From contig JAAYDY010000105.1 of the NCBI GenBank assembly GCA_012729015.1, positions 1 to 35,295 on the forward strand: DNA of 35,295 bases, in the 5' to 3' direction. Positions 1-8,500 of this stretch are shown here, piece by piece. Numbering within the stretch: position 1 is the first letter of the stretch; each line of letters begins with the position of its first letter. The position numbers were made by a program, and so were the translations under genes. Below the pieces are notes generated by a model. The model was not told where the DNA came from. It saw only the letters and a list, made by a program, of their open reading frames with translations, and made no database searches. The DNA is from Phycisphaerae bacterium. GTDB taxonomy: Bacteria; Planctomycetota; Phycisphaerae; FEN-1346; JAACEH01.

Positions 1-1327
1 CTTCCGGCGAAGCGTCGTCCACCGACACCGTCAGTTCCTTCACGCCCTTGGTGTCGTTGGTGAACTCGTACACGTAGACGCCGTCCTCGACCTCGCCGAC
101 GAACGTGATGGTGCTCGTCCCGTCGCCGCTAACCTGGATGTCAATCGCCTCTTCCAGCAGGTCCTTGATGGGCGTCTGGTTGGCGTCCATCAGCGTCAAG
201 GTCACCACAGCCGGCACGTCCTCGGTGTCGGGAATGCGCCACGGCTCCACCTCGATGGTGGACAGGGCCGGATCGGTGCGGCCGACTTCCTCGCTGGCGG
301 CATACGCCGTGGCCGCCCAGATTGCGGCGCCGCGGGCCAAACCGGTGGTCGGGCTGGCATCGTCGATCTTGAAGCCCCAGAGGTCCTTCGCCTTGTTCAG
401 GGGCAGCGGCGTGGAGAACTCGTACATCGTGTTGTTGCCGGTGATAACGAGGCCGGTGACGCCGCTCGATACGCCATAGCGCTCGGCGGCGGTATAGACA
501 GGGGTGAATCCGCTGAACGGCGCTCCGACACCGTCCATCTGAGGTCGCGGGTCCGCGGCCGAGACGGACCAGGCGAAGAGGAGTTCCTGATCGGAGCCAT
601 CGTCGCCGTAGAGGGCCCAGATGCGTTTGTAACGACCGCCGCTGCCGCCATCCATCACGGCCACAAGGAAGTTCACGTTCAAGTACTTGCCCTTCTGGGC
701 GTCCGGCAGTTCGGCCGTGACGGAGACGTCGTTCAGGGCGGCCGTGTCGTTCCGAGTAAAGTTGGCCATGACGTTGAACTTCAGGCCCAGGCCCGTGCCG
801 GAAACAGCGCCACCGACCGTCCAGGTGGTGGTGTCGGCCACTTCGGTCCAGTCGCCTGGCAACGTGGCGTTGCCTGCGTGCGAGGCGATGTGGTAGGTGC
901 GGTCGCCGCCGACGATCACGCCGTCGGCAGGCGTGCCCTGGGTGCCTGTCTTGTAGTTCGGACGAAACCAGCTCGTGGGGCCGGCGTAGCCCACGTAGAC
1001 GCCTGCTCCATCCTGAACACACCCCATGGCCTGGGCCAGCGCGGCATCGACATTGCAGATCTGCCAGTAGCTGTTGCCGAGCAGGTAGTTCGGCCCGTTG
1101 TGGTTGATGTCCGCTGCACTCATGTTCACGCCGCTCTGCATCTCACACAGGTCGATGCCCCAGTAGTTCAGAGCGTGCATCATCAGGGCCTGGTACTCTT
1201 TGACGCCGCAGAAGATGTCCCAGTTGAAACCACTGGAGATGTCGAGCTGGACCTGCTGGCCCAGTGTCGGCATGGCCATGCCGGCGGTCAGCAGCATGGC
1301 ACAGGTTAGTGTCAGGACTCGCTTCAT
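1..1327 (-). CDS. Exported protein with C-terminal Ig-like domain, 3' end off the window
   Basis: The frame is open for 442 codons from an ATG at 1327 to the left edge, so the C terminus is missing. An AAGGAGGAGG sequence (1334-1343) sits 6 nt upstream of this ATG; the in-frame ATG at 1333 would leave no spacing, so 1327 is preferred. The product begins with a signal peptide (MKRVLTL, hydrophobic core, cleavage near residue 23). A middle part of about 300 residues is rich in Asn, Gly, Tyr and Trp and matches no family I recognise. From about residue 370 the pattern VVTLTLMDANQTPIKDL...GVYVYEFTND looks like a bacterial Ig-like (invasin or filamin type) fold. It is divergent from GntR regulator 1. 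An envelope or secreted role is inferred only from the signal peptide and Ig-like segment. Existence of the gene is well supported; function is unknown. Confidence 0.85.
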   Translation of the reverse strand, partial: MKRVLTLTCAMLLTAGMAMPTLGQQVQLDISSGFNWDIFCGVKEYQALMMHALNYWGIDLCEMQSGVNMSAADINHNGPNYLLGNSYWQICNVDAALAQAMGCVQDGAGVYVGYAGPTSWFRPNYKTGTQGTPADGVIVGGDRTYHIASHAGNATLPGDWTEVADTTTWTVGGAVSGTGLGLKFNVMANFTRNDTAALNDVSVTAELPDAQKGKYLNVNFLVAVMDGGSGGRYKRIWALYGDDGSDQELLFAWSVSAADPRPQMDGVGAPFSGFTPVYTAAERYGVSSGVTGLVITGNNTMYEFSTPLPLNKAKDLWGFKIDDASPTTGLARGAAIWAATAYAASEEVGRTDPALSTIEVEPWRIPDTEDVPAVVTLTLMDANQTPIKDLLEEAIDIQVSGDGTSTITFVGEVEDGVYVYEFTNDTKGVKELTVSVDDASPE

Positions 1328-1459
1328 CTGCATCCTCCTCCTTGTCTCGTGAACAGCCGCTACCGTGAGGCGCCAGGGGCGAACACGGCAGGGCCGTGCC
1401 ACCACGATTGACGCCCAAACCGAAACGCCCTCCGCCGCCTTGCAAGCCGACACGGCAAT

Positions 1460-1468
1460 CACGGTCAT
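1460..1468. promoter_or_regulatory. CACGGTCAT half-site matching the 22245-22262 palindrome
   Basis: CACGGTCAT here is identical to one arm of the perfect 18-bp palindrome at 22245-22262. Read on the minus strand it is the first unit of an imperfect tandem pair, ATGACCGTG followed by ATTGCCGTG. Both sites lie in divergent regions between a GntR/LacI-type regulator and an exported-protein gene. An operator role is inference; a chance match of nine bases is possible. Confidence 0.3.
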
Positions 1469-1698
1469 TGCTGTCAGAAGTCATGGAGTTGATTGCTGTT
1501 GCTCAGAATGCGCAAGAATGCCGACGCCGGACAGCTAAAGTATGGTGTATCACGGCGGCCGAGGCAAGTTGACCACCCTCTTCCCGCACGGTCTGGCCAG
1601 TGACACCCCCGAGAATCGCTATCCTATGGTGGCACCGTCTGTTGCGCTGCCTATACGCTTGCCCCGAACGCATTTCCTGCCAGTTGGGTGGAAGATTG

Positions 1699-1727
1699 TT
1701 GACACAACGGGCGGCCAAGGCTATTCT
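1699..1727 (+). promoter_or_regulatory. Sigma70-type promoter of GntR regulator 1
   Basis: TTGACA (1699-1704) is followed after 17 nt by TATTCT (1722-1727). The match to the housekeeping consensus is good and the start codon lies about 45 nt downstream, which suits a short leader. Confidence 0.7.
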
Positions 1728-1771
1728 CGTTTAAGCAGCACCGTTATGCAGCAGCGTTAGCGGGAGCAGCA
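1728..1771 (+). promoter_or_regulatory. Three imperfect CGTT-A-GC repeats downstream of the -10 of regulator 1
   Basis: CGTTTAAGCAGCA (1728-1740), CGTTATGCAGCA (1742-1753) and CGTTAGCGGGAGCAGCA (1755-1771) follow each other between the -10 box and the start codon. A similar CGTTAAGCGTTACG lies inside the promoter of the paralogous regulator at 22413-22426. Autorepressor binding is inferred. The last copy also contains the GGGAG that probably serves as ribosome binding site. Confidence 0.35.
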
Positions 1772-1773
1772 TC

Positions 1774-2943
1774 ATGCCACGACCATGCATTGTGGACCAG
1801 ATCACCGAACGCGTGCTGAGAGGCCTCAGTGCTGGTGTCTGGCCGCCCGGCTCTTCGTTGCCCCCCAGCCGCGAGTTGGCCGCTGAGTTTGGCGTCGCGC
1901 CCCGGACGGTCATGGCCGCGCTTCAACGAGTTGCAGCTCATGGGCTGCTTCAGATCGCGTCCCGTCATCCGACCCTGGTCCTGCCGGAGGCCTCTCAATT
2001 GGCCGAGGAACTGCTGGCCAGGCAGACGATCCGCGAGTCGACCCGGCAACTGGCCATTCTGGTGTCCGATGCCCACCTGCCTCCTCCCAGAAATGTCTTC
2101 TACGCCGGGGTAACCGACGCCGTGGTTCTCGCCTCCACCCGGCGTGGCATGCGCGCCAAGGTTGTTCCCTGGTTGCTCGAAAAGCACCTGGACATCGCTG
2201 CGTCGCTGCATCATTCGGGATTCGATGCGGCCATCTTCATCGGCTTCCACCCAGGCTACCTGGATGCCATCTACATGCTCTGCGAGCGGCACTTCCCACT
2301 CGTGGTCTTCAACAGGCCCCTGCCCGGTCTGATGACGCCGACGGTCACCGTCGACGACTACTCGGCTGTCCAGCGCATCGGCGAGCATCTCGTCAAGTTC
2401 GGCCACCGCAACATGTGCCTGGTGGCGAACCCTCACCACGTTTTCGCCTCCGGGGAGGCACAGCGAGGGTTTCCCGGCGGACGAACTCACGGATGGATGG
2501 ATTTCCTCGACAGCCAGGGGATCATCACCGAGTGTGCCATGCCGGTTCACATTCCCTGGTCCAGGCGCATGCCGATGTACGATCACACGTTCATGAAGGT
2601 GTTTGACAGTTCGCAGCGACCAACGGCGATCCTCTTTGCTCACGGCCCCTATGCGAAGGACTTCCTGCTCGACCCGCGATTTGCGGGCCTGAAGGTGCCG
2701 GAGGAGATCAGCTTGGTCACGTTCGAGGCCCAGCGCGATATACCGACGGTCCCGTGGTGCCCAGAGATGACGGGCATCGAGCTCGACACCACCCGCGTCG
2801 CCCAGTGCATGGTCGAGATGATCGAGAAGGTCCTGGCCGGACAGACGGACCTGCCGCCCATCCGCATCCCGATGACGATCAATATGACCGAGAGCGTGGG
2901 ACCGGCGCCGCGTCGTCCGGCATCCGCGCCTGCGCAACGATGA
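1774..2943 (+). CDS. GntR-type regulator with LacI-like sensor domain (regulator 1)
   Basis: The 389-residue product has a GntR winged-helix domain at about residues 5-70, with the typical PPGSSLPPSRELAAEFGVA and RTVMAALQRV segments. A periplasmic-binding-protein-like sensor of the LacI/GalR type follows from about residue 92 to 375, with VFYAGV, FDAAIFIGF, PLVVFNR, VDDYSAV, GHRN and PTAILFAH landmarks. This is the architecture of AraR, so a sugar or sugar-derivative effector is likely, though the ligand cannot be read from sequence. The start at 1774 has GGGAG seven nt upstream and a promoter at 1699-1727. It is about 75 bp from, and convergent with, the dockerin protein gene and divergent from the exported protein at the left edge. 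It resembles regulator 2 along its whole length, down to the SxGPAP near the C terminus. Probable targets are the neighbouring exported-protein genes (inference). Confidence 0.9.
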   Translation: MPRPCIVDQITERVLRGLSAGVWPPGSSLPPSRELAAEFGVAPRTVMAALQRVAAHGLLQIASRHPTLVLPEASQLAEELLARQTIRESTRQLAILVSDAHLPPPRNVFYAGVTDAVVLASTRRGMRAKVVPWLLEKHLDIAASLHHSGFDAAIFIGFHPGYLDAIYMLCERHFPLVVFNRPLPGLMTPTVTVDDYSAVQRIGEHLVKFGHRNMCLVANPHHVFASGEAQRGFPGGRTHGWMDFLDSQGIITECAMPVHIPWSRRMPMYDHTFMKVFDSSQRPTAILFAHGPYAKDFLLDPRFAGLKVPEEISLVTFEAQRDIPTVPWCPEMTGIELDTTRVAQCMVEMIEKVLAGQTDLPPIRIPMTINMTESVGPAPRRPASAPAQR

Positions 2944-2944
2944 C

Positions 2945-2983
2945 AGCGGGGCGCCAACCGCAACCCCGCGGTCGCACCCCGCT
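2945..2983. terminator. Possible hairpin between convergent genes
   Basis: AGCGGGG (2945-2951) can pair with CCCCGCT (2977-2983), and a second CCCCGC (2964-2969) offers an alternative partner. It lies directly after the stop of regulator 1 in a 75-bp convergent gap that also contains the palindrome GCCCGCGGGC (3005-3014). There is no T-tract, so the terminator call is weak. Confidence 0.3.
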
Positions 2984-3018
2984 GCGCATGCATGATCACC
3001 GACCGCCCGCGGGCTTGC

Positions 3019-5079
3019 TCATGGGGCCGCCGGAGGCAACTGCTGGCGGACCAGGAGCATATCGGCGGCCGTGATCTCGCCCGAGCAGTCCACGTCGTGA
3101 CGAGACAGGCTTGGCAGGCTCGCCGCCCCCGCCGCCTCGCGAATGAGTTGGATATCCTTCTCGGTCACCGCCCCGTCGCTATCGACGTCGCCGCAGCGAG
3201 CCACGAGCCGCACGACCATCGCCCCGGCCAGCGGCTTGTCGCCAACGCCGCGCACCGTTTCGCGTACGCTGAAGGTGTAGGTCGCCCCGTCGGGCAGCGG
3301 GCCATCGAGGACGACGCGCGCTATGTGAGGTTCGGAGAGCGTCACGCTCTGAATCCGCGCCGACAGGTCCGTGCCCTGGCCATTGGTCAGGGCCACCGCG
3401 GCGGTGGAGATCGTTGCCGGGTCCAGCGCCGCCGAACAGGCGAACGCCACGGTCCGAAGGCCGTCCCGCCGCGGCTCGACGTAGCCGTCGGACGCTTCAG
3501 TGGCAACCGCCGTCGCACCATGCTGGAGACGCACTGACCATCCCAGCACCGTCACGACGGGCGGCTGGTACTCGTAGGCGCCGATGTCGAACGCGGAGCC
3601 TTGCGGACGGGGCGCGCCGTTCTTGTCGGTCGTCAGGAAGGCCGACAGGTTGACGCCGCGGTCGACGCCCGGATCGCTTGCCGACGAGGGCTCGTAGTCC
3701 ACGTCCAGGGCAACCGGCGACAGAAAGCTCTGGCCATTGTAACCCAGAGCCTGCGACCCGGCGAGGTTGTAGCGGGACGGGGTCAACCAGGAGAGTTGAA
3801 GCACGCACGGCTCGCCGCTCACCCGATTCGTCGGCGAGGGGGCATAGTACACATTGTTGTCGATCACCAGGTCGGCCACGGGTTGGCCCAGGTTGACGCC
3901 TGCGGGGTACGAGCCGGGCGTCACCATGATGTTGTTCCTGATGAACACGTGTCCCAACGCGTTGTCGTTCTTCCTGGACGCGACAATCGCATTGTTCGTG
4001 CTGCCGCCGCCGATGGTGTTGTTGTAGATGTGCCAGGTGGCCTGATTTCCGGGCGCCGCGCCATCGCCGTTGATGTGGATGTTCCCGCGGATGACGTTGT
4101 TGTAGATCAGGGCCGTAGCGTTCGCCTTGTTCCATCCAGCCGCCGGGAAGAGGATGGGCGCCCCGGGGGCAAGAACGTCGTGAATGTAGTTGTTGCGGAA
4201 GACCGCTTCGCCGAACAGGTAGACGCCGTTGGCGTGACGACCGTTCGGGGGTGTCACCACATTGTCATCCGAATCATACGACGTGTAGATGTGGTGGAAC
4301 TCACAGCCGTCAACCGTCCCGCCTCCAAGCAGACCGTTCGGGACGTCGTAGACCGTGCAGTTCCGCGTGATGCCGGCGTTGCGGATGCCCGTACCGCTGT
4401 ACTTGCCAGCGAAGCCATCCACCTCGCCGCCGTGTATCTCGCAACCCTCCACCACAGTTCCGGTGCTCGACGCGGAGAACACCCCGCCGAATTCGTGGTC
4501 TGCCGTCACCGTGGGTTCGGCCACGTACCACGAATGGATGTGACAGTTCCTGACCGTGATGTTCGTGGATCCCGTCACCGAGATGCCGCCCCAGGACCAG
4601 CAGTTGGAGCCCCAGATTCGCTGGTTCTTGATCTCGAAACCTTCGAACACCACATTCGAAGCATCAGCAAAATACACCGGCCGGTTCTCGACAATCTTCT
4701 TCCGCTCCATGTCGAACACGGGACGCGACCACGTCGCGCCGACATGCCATGTCTTGTCCACGGTGTACACTGTCGGGGCCTCGGGCGTCCCGCCCTGCCG
4801 AATCACGAGGCCGAAACACTCGCCCGGCCACGTCACGCCGCCTTTGAAGACAAACGTGTCGCCCGGCTGGGCCTCGTACTGGCCGGCGAAACCCTGCATG
4901 TACGGATGACGCTTCCAGGGCGTCGCCTTCTCGCCGCTGTTCGTGTCGGCCCCTTCGGTGTAGTCGATGTAGAATGTCCGGGCGGCCTGCGCCGCCTCGC
5001 CCATCGCGGCTACGGCAACCACCGACAAGACCATCGCCAGAACTCTCGGTCCTCGTGTCCTTGCACACAACTGCTGCAT
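3019..5079 (-). CDS. Exported right-handed beta-helix protein with Ig-like and dockerin domains
   Basis: The ATG at 5079 is chosen because it begins a signal peptide (residues 1-32, ending GEAAQA) and has AAGGGG about 7 nt upstream; the frame is open further upstream, but those residues are Arg/Ser-rich and out of character. The 686-residue product has a right-handed parallel beta-helix at about 35-460 (many NNxI / xNCxI turns), a DIGAYEY motif at 498-504 of the choice-of-anchor Q kind, an SbsA-like Ig domain at about 508-628, and a type I dockerin at 629-681 with two calcium loops (GDVDSDGAVTEKD and HDVDCSGEITAAD). The helix fold is typical of polysaccharide lyases and binding proteins, but I see no identifiable catalytic site. 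The dockerin implies docking to a cohesin; none is encoded in this window. The helix is very similar to the C-terminal part of the next gene upstream, indicating duplication. Confidence 0.9.
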   Translation of the reverse strand: MQQLCARTRGPRVLAMVLSVVAVAAMGEAAQAARTFYIDYTEGADTNSGEKATPWKRHPYMQGFAGQYEAQPGDTFVFKGGVTWPGECFGLVIRQGGTPEAPTVYTVDKTWHVGATWSRPVFDMERKKIVENRPVYFADASNVVFEGFEIKNQRIWGSNCWSWGGISVTGSTNITVRNCHIHSWYVAEPTVTADHEFGGVFSASSTGTVVEGCEIHGGEVDGFAGKYSGTGIRNAGITRNCTVYDVPNGLLGGGTVDGCEFHHIYTSYDSDDNVVTPPNGRHANGVYLFGEAVFRNNYIHDVLAPGAPILFPAAGWNKANATALIYNNVIRGNIHINGDGAAPGNQATWHIYNNTIGGGSTNNAIVASRKNDNALGHVFIRNNIMVTPGSYPAGVNLGQPVADLVIDNNVYYAPSPTNRVSGEPCVLQLSWLTPSRYNLAGSQALGYNGQSFLSPVALDVDYEPSSASDPGVDRGVNLSAFLTTDKNGAPRPQGSAFDIGAYEYQPPVVTVLGWSVRLQHGATAVATEASDGYVEPRRDGLRTVAFACSAALDPATISTAAVALTNGQGTDLSARIQSVTLSEPHIARVVLDGPLPDGATYTFSVRETVRGVGDKPLAGAMVVRLVARCGDVDSDGAVTEKDIQLIREAAGAASLPSLSRHDVDCSGEITAADMLLVRQQLPPAAP

Positions 5080-5131
5080 AGTACGTCCCCTTCTTCTGTC
5101 GCTATGTCTCGTACCCAGTCCAACACACCTA

Positions 5132-5137
5132 ATTATA
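5132..5137 (-). promoter_or_regulatory. Candidate -10 box for the dockerin protein gene
   Basis: TATAAT reads on the minus strand about 50 nt upstream of the start at 5079. No good -35 lies at 16-18 nt; a TTGACA exists but at a spacing of 25 nt. A start here would give a leader of about 45 nt. Confidence 0.35.
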
Positions 5138-5261
5138 AACCCGGCAGGCTTGGGTCTCTGTCTGTCAAGCCATCTGGCCGACGATCCTCCGCCACGACGC
5201 ACGATACGCTCGTAACCGCTGTGTGCAGAACCAGATACATCTGACCTGCGGTCGGCGTCTA

Positions 5262-5293
5262 CAGAGCCGCCGCGGGGTTTTGCGTCGGCTCTG
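5262..5293 (-). other. Hairpin CAGAGCCG / CGGCTCTG in intergenic region
   Basis: Two perfect 8-bp arms (5262-5269 and 5286-5293) flank a 16-nt loop in the 443-bp gap between the two beta-helix genes. It could be a second terminator for the upstream gene or a leader structure. The rest of the gap (5080-5522) holds the 5454-5480 hairpin and the -10 box at 5132-5137; I see no gene in it. Confidence 0.3.
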
Positions 5294-5453
5294 GGTCGCC
5301 TGCCTGCGGGTTTATGCACCACACAACAGCAGCAATCAGGAATTAGCCTTCCGCAAGCGACGCGACTTCTGGAGCCACCAATCCGCGACTCGGTGCGGAG
5401 TCCTTGTCCAGGGCATGGACGCCGAGAGGCCACCCGTTGCCGTCAAGAGGGCC

Positions 5454-5480
5454 GTGGAGCCCCGACGCGCGGGGCTCCAC
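5454..5480 (-). terminator. Strong hairpin downstream of the 1075-residue beta-helix gene
   Basis: GTGGAGCCCC (5454-5463) and GGGGCTCCAC (5471-5480) form a perfect 10-bp stem with a 7-nt loop. An imperfect extension outward uses AGAGG at 5446-5450 and CCTCT at 5485-5489. It lies about 40 nt after the stop at 5523. No T-run follows, so it is a terminator or a 3'-end stabiliser. Confidence 0.5.
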
Positions 5481-5522
5481 GTGGCCTCTTGGGTGTTCCA
5501 TCCTCGGCGCAGAGCGGCGCTG

Positions 5523-8500
5523 CTACTGATCCAACTCGTAGGCCCCGATGTCGAACGCGGAACCCTGCGGTCGACTGATGCCCAGGCAGTCGGTGTCGAA
5601 GAACGCCGACAAGTCCGCTCCGTCGTCAACGCCCGGATCGCCTGTGGACGAGGGAACGTAGTCCCAGTACAGGGCGATCGGCGACAGGTAGCTGTTGGCG
5701 TTGTAGCCCAGCCCTTGCGACCCGGCCAGGTTGTACCGCGTCGGGCTCAGCCATGCCAGTTGAAGCACGCACGGCTCGCCGTTCACTCGATTCAACACCG
5801 ACGGAGCGTAGTAGACGTTGTTGTCGATCACCAGGTCGGCTACGGGTTGGCCCAGGTTGACGCCTGCGGGATAAGAGCCTGGCGTCACGAGAACGTTGTT
5901 CTTGATGACCACATGTCCCAACGCATTGTCGTTCTTCTTGGACGCGACGATCGCGTTGTTCAGGCTGTCGCCGCCGATGGTGTTGTTGTAGATGTGCCAT
6001 GTGGCCTGGTTTCCGGATGCCGCGCCATCGCCGTTGATGTGAATGTTGCCGCGGATGACGTTGTTGTAGATCAGGCACGTGCCGTCGGCGCCGCCCCACC
6101 CGGCCGCCGGGAAGACGATCGGGGCTCCGGGAGCAAGGACATCATGCACATAGCTGTTGCATAGTGTTCCTGAAGCGAATATCCACACGCCGTTGGCGTG
6201 CCGGCCATTCGGCGGCGTCACCACGTTGGTCCCCGAATCGTACGAAGTGTAAATGTGGTGGATCTCACAGCCCGAGACCACGCCGCCGGCGATGTGCATC
6301 CCGTTGGGAAGGTTGTAGAACTCGCTGTTCAGGACCATGCCGCTGCCTTTGAATCCGTTGCCGCTGTACAGGCCAGGGAATTCGTCCACCTCCTGGCCAT
6401 GGACCACGCAACCGTCGATGACGGTCGTCGGGCTGTCATCAACGTAGAAGCCTCCGAAGTTGTTGTCCCTGGTCACCGTGGGCGTGGCGATATACCACGA
6501 GTGAACATAGCAGTCCGTCACGGTGATGTCCGTCGAGCTTGTCACGGTAATGCCGCCCCATCCGCCACAGGATGCGCCGGCGATCCTCTGGTTCTTGATC
6601 TCGATCCCGTCGAATACCACATGCGACGCGTGGTAGAAGTACACGGGGCGGTCGCCGACAATCGCCTGCTCCTGCATGTCGAACACCGGGCGCGACCACG
6701 CCCCGCCGCTGTACCATGTTTCGTCCACCGTGTAGACCATCGGAGCCTGTTCGCTGCCGCCTTGGGTCACGATGAGGCCGAAGCACTCGCTCGGCCAGGT
6801 GACGCCACCCTTGAAGACGAACTCGTCGCCGGCCCCGGCCGTGTACGTACCCGCGAAGTTCTGCATGTAGGGGTGACGTTTCCAGGGAGCCTGCTTCGTC
6901 AGGCCGCTGTTGGCGTCGGAGCCGGAGGCATAGTCGATGTAGTAGACCGCGCCTGGAGGCAGTTCCTGTTCCTCGCCTTCGCCGTAGACCGCCTGCAGCC
7001 TGTCGCCCAGAGGGCCCGTCTGGAGGGTCCAGACGCCCTGGTTCGCCGCCGCCAGTTGCAGGTTGGTGATGTCGATCCCGATCGACTTGATCAGGTCGAA
7101 CCGTTCGTTGACCTCGGGGGTGTAGCCGGCGGCGAGGGAAATCTCCACCGTGCCGCCGTTCAGAGTGGTGGTATTGCTGGTCACATTGATCATCGAAACG
7201 CCGTCCGGACCGATCTCGAAGCCCAGCGTGGCGCCGCTGTGAACGTACAGCGAGCCGCTGACGGTGATCGTCGCGTCGCTGCCAACGACGTCCAGGCGGA
7301 CAGGCACGCCGCCGCCGACGGAGTAGCCGACATCCAGCCGGTTGCTGAACGTTGCCGTGCCGCCGGAAATCGTCATGGTGGCGCTGCTGGCACCTGAGTA
7401 GAATCCGCCCAGGTAGACACGCCCGGCCCACGTCGCGACGCCTCCCGACTGGTTGATGACGGCCGTGTCGTTGGTTCCGTTCGGCGCACACACGGTGCCG
7501 AAGGTTGCCGTGCCGTCCAGGATGTTGAGAATCCCTGTCGAGCCGTCCCTGCCGCCAAAGTACAGGTAGCTTGCGGCCGAGAGGGCGCCATCCATGTCCA
7601 CGGTCAGCGTGCCGGTGGTTCCGTAGCGGCCGATGTAGGAACCAGCGCTCAACGAGAGGTCGCCCAGAACCACCATCAGCCCATTGCGGATCTGCCCTAC
7701 TCCTGTGCGGCTTCCGGTGTCGGTGATCAGCCAGTTCTGGCCGCTTGTCACCGTGAAGTTGCCCGACTGCGGGGTGTCGATCACCACGTCGAAGTCGTCC
7801 GGATCGTACGGGTTCTCGTCCACGAGGTAGACCGCCTGGAGTCGGTCGCCGGCGCCGTTGACCTGAAGCGCCCAGACACCCTGATTGAAGGCCGCCAGCG
7901 ACAGGTTGCTGATGTTGATCCCGGCCGACTCGATCAGATCGAACGTCTCCAGGTACGACGGCGTGTAGCCGTCCAGCGTGATCTCGACCGTGCCGCCGTT
8001 GAGGTAGGTCGCGTTGCTGGTCACGTCGATCATCGACACGCCGCCCGAGCGGATTGTGAAACCGAGGGTGGCCCCATTGTAGACATAGAGCGACCCGCCC
8101 ACGGAGATCGTCGCGTCGGGCCCGACGACGTCCAGCCTGGCCGTGGCGGTACCGGTGGATCGTCCCACGTCCACCTGGCCGTTGAAGGTGGTCGTGCCGC
8201 CGGAGAGAACGATCTGTCCGTTGCCGTCGCCGTAACCGCCGCCCAGGTAGATTCGCCCGCTCCATGTCGAGGAGCCGCCGGACTGGGCGATGGCCGCCGT
8301 GCCATTGGCGCCGTAGGGCGCCAGTACGTTGCCGCCGATGGCGGCCGTGCCGCCGAGGATGCTGAGGTGGCCCACCGCCCCGCCGTCGCGAGCCATGGCC
8401 AGCCAACCACTCGTGGCCAGTGAGCCGCTCTCGTCCACGATAACGGTGCCCGTGGCGCCGTTGCGGCCAATGTAGGACCACGAGCCGATCTGAAGTTGCC

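Larger units (their letters stand above)
1328..1773. other. Divergent intergenic region between the exported protein and GntR regulator 1
   Basis: This 446-bp stretch carries no convincing gene. It holds the promoter and repeat cluster of regulator 1 at its right end (1699-1771), a 9-bp half-site near its left end (1460-1468) and a small CACGGC/GCCGTG hairpin (1384-1398). No convincing minus-strand promoter for the left gene was found. Confidence 0.6.

Noticed and set aside
3961..4100. Repeated 'ttgttgtagat' type tracts resembling a short direct-repeat array or CRISPR
   Set aside because: They are codons for the recurring NN-I turns of the beta-helix, in frame and without uniform repeat and spacer lengths.
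629..5079. A cellulosome locus, suggested by the dockerin domain
   Set aside because: Only one dockerin and no cohesin or scaffoldin was found, and no classical glycoside hydrolase accompanies it.
5155..5185. A TTGACA upstream of the TATAAT of the dockerin gene as a paired -35
   Set aside because: The spacing is 25 nt, too long for a standard promoter, so only the -10 was listed.
6439..8481. A 680-codon minus-strand frame overlapping the 1075-residue gene in another frame
   Set aside because: Its translation is Arg/His-rich low-complexity text typical of a frame-shifted reading of a GC-rich gene, while the chosen frame has a signal peptide, ribosome binding site and repeats.
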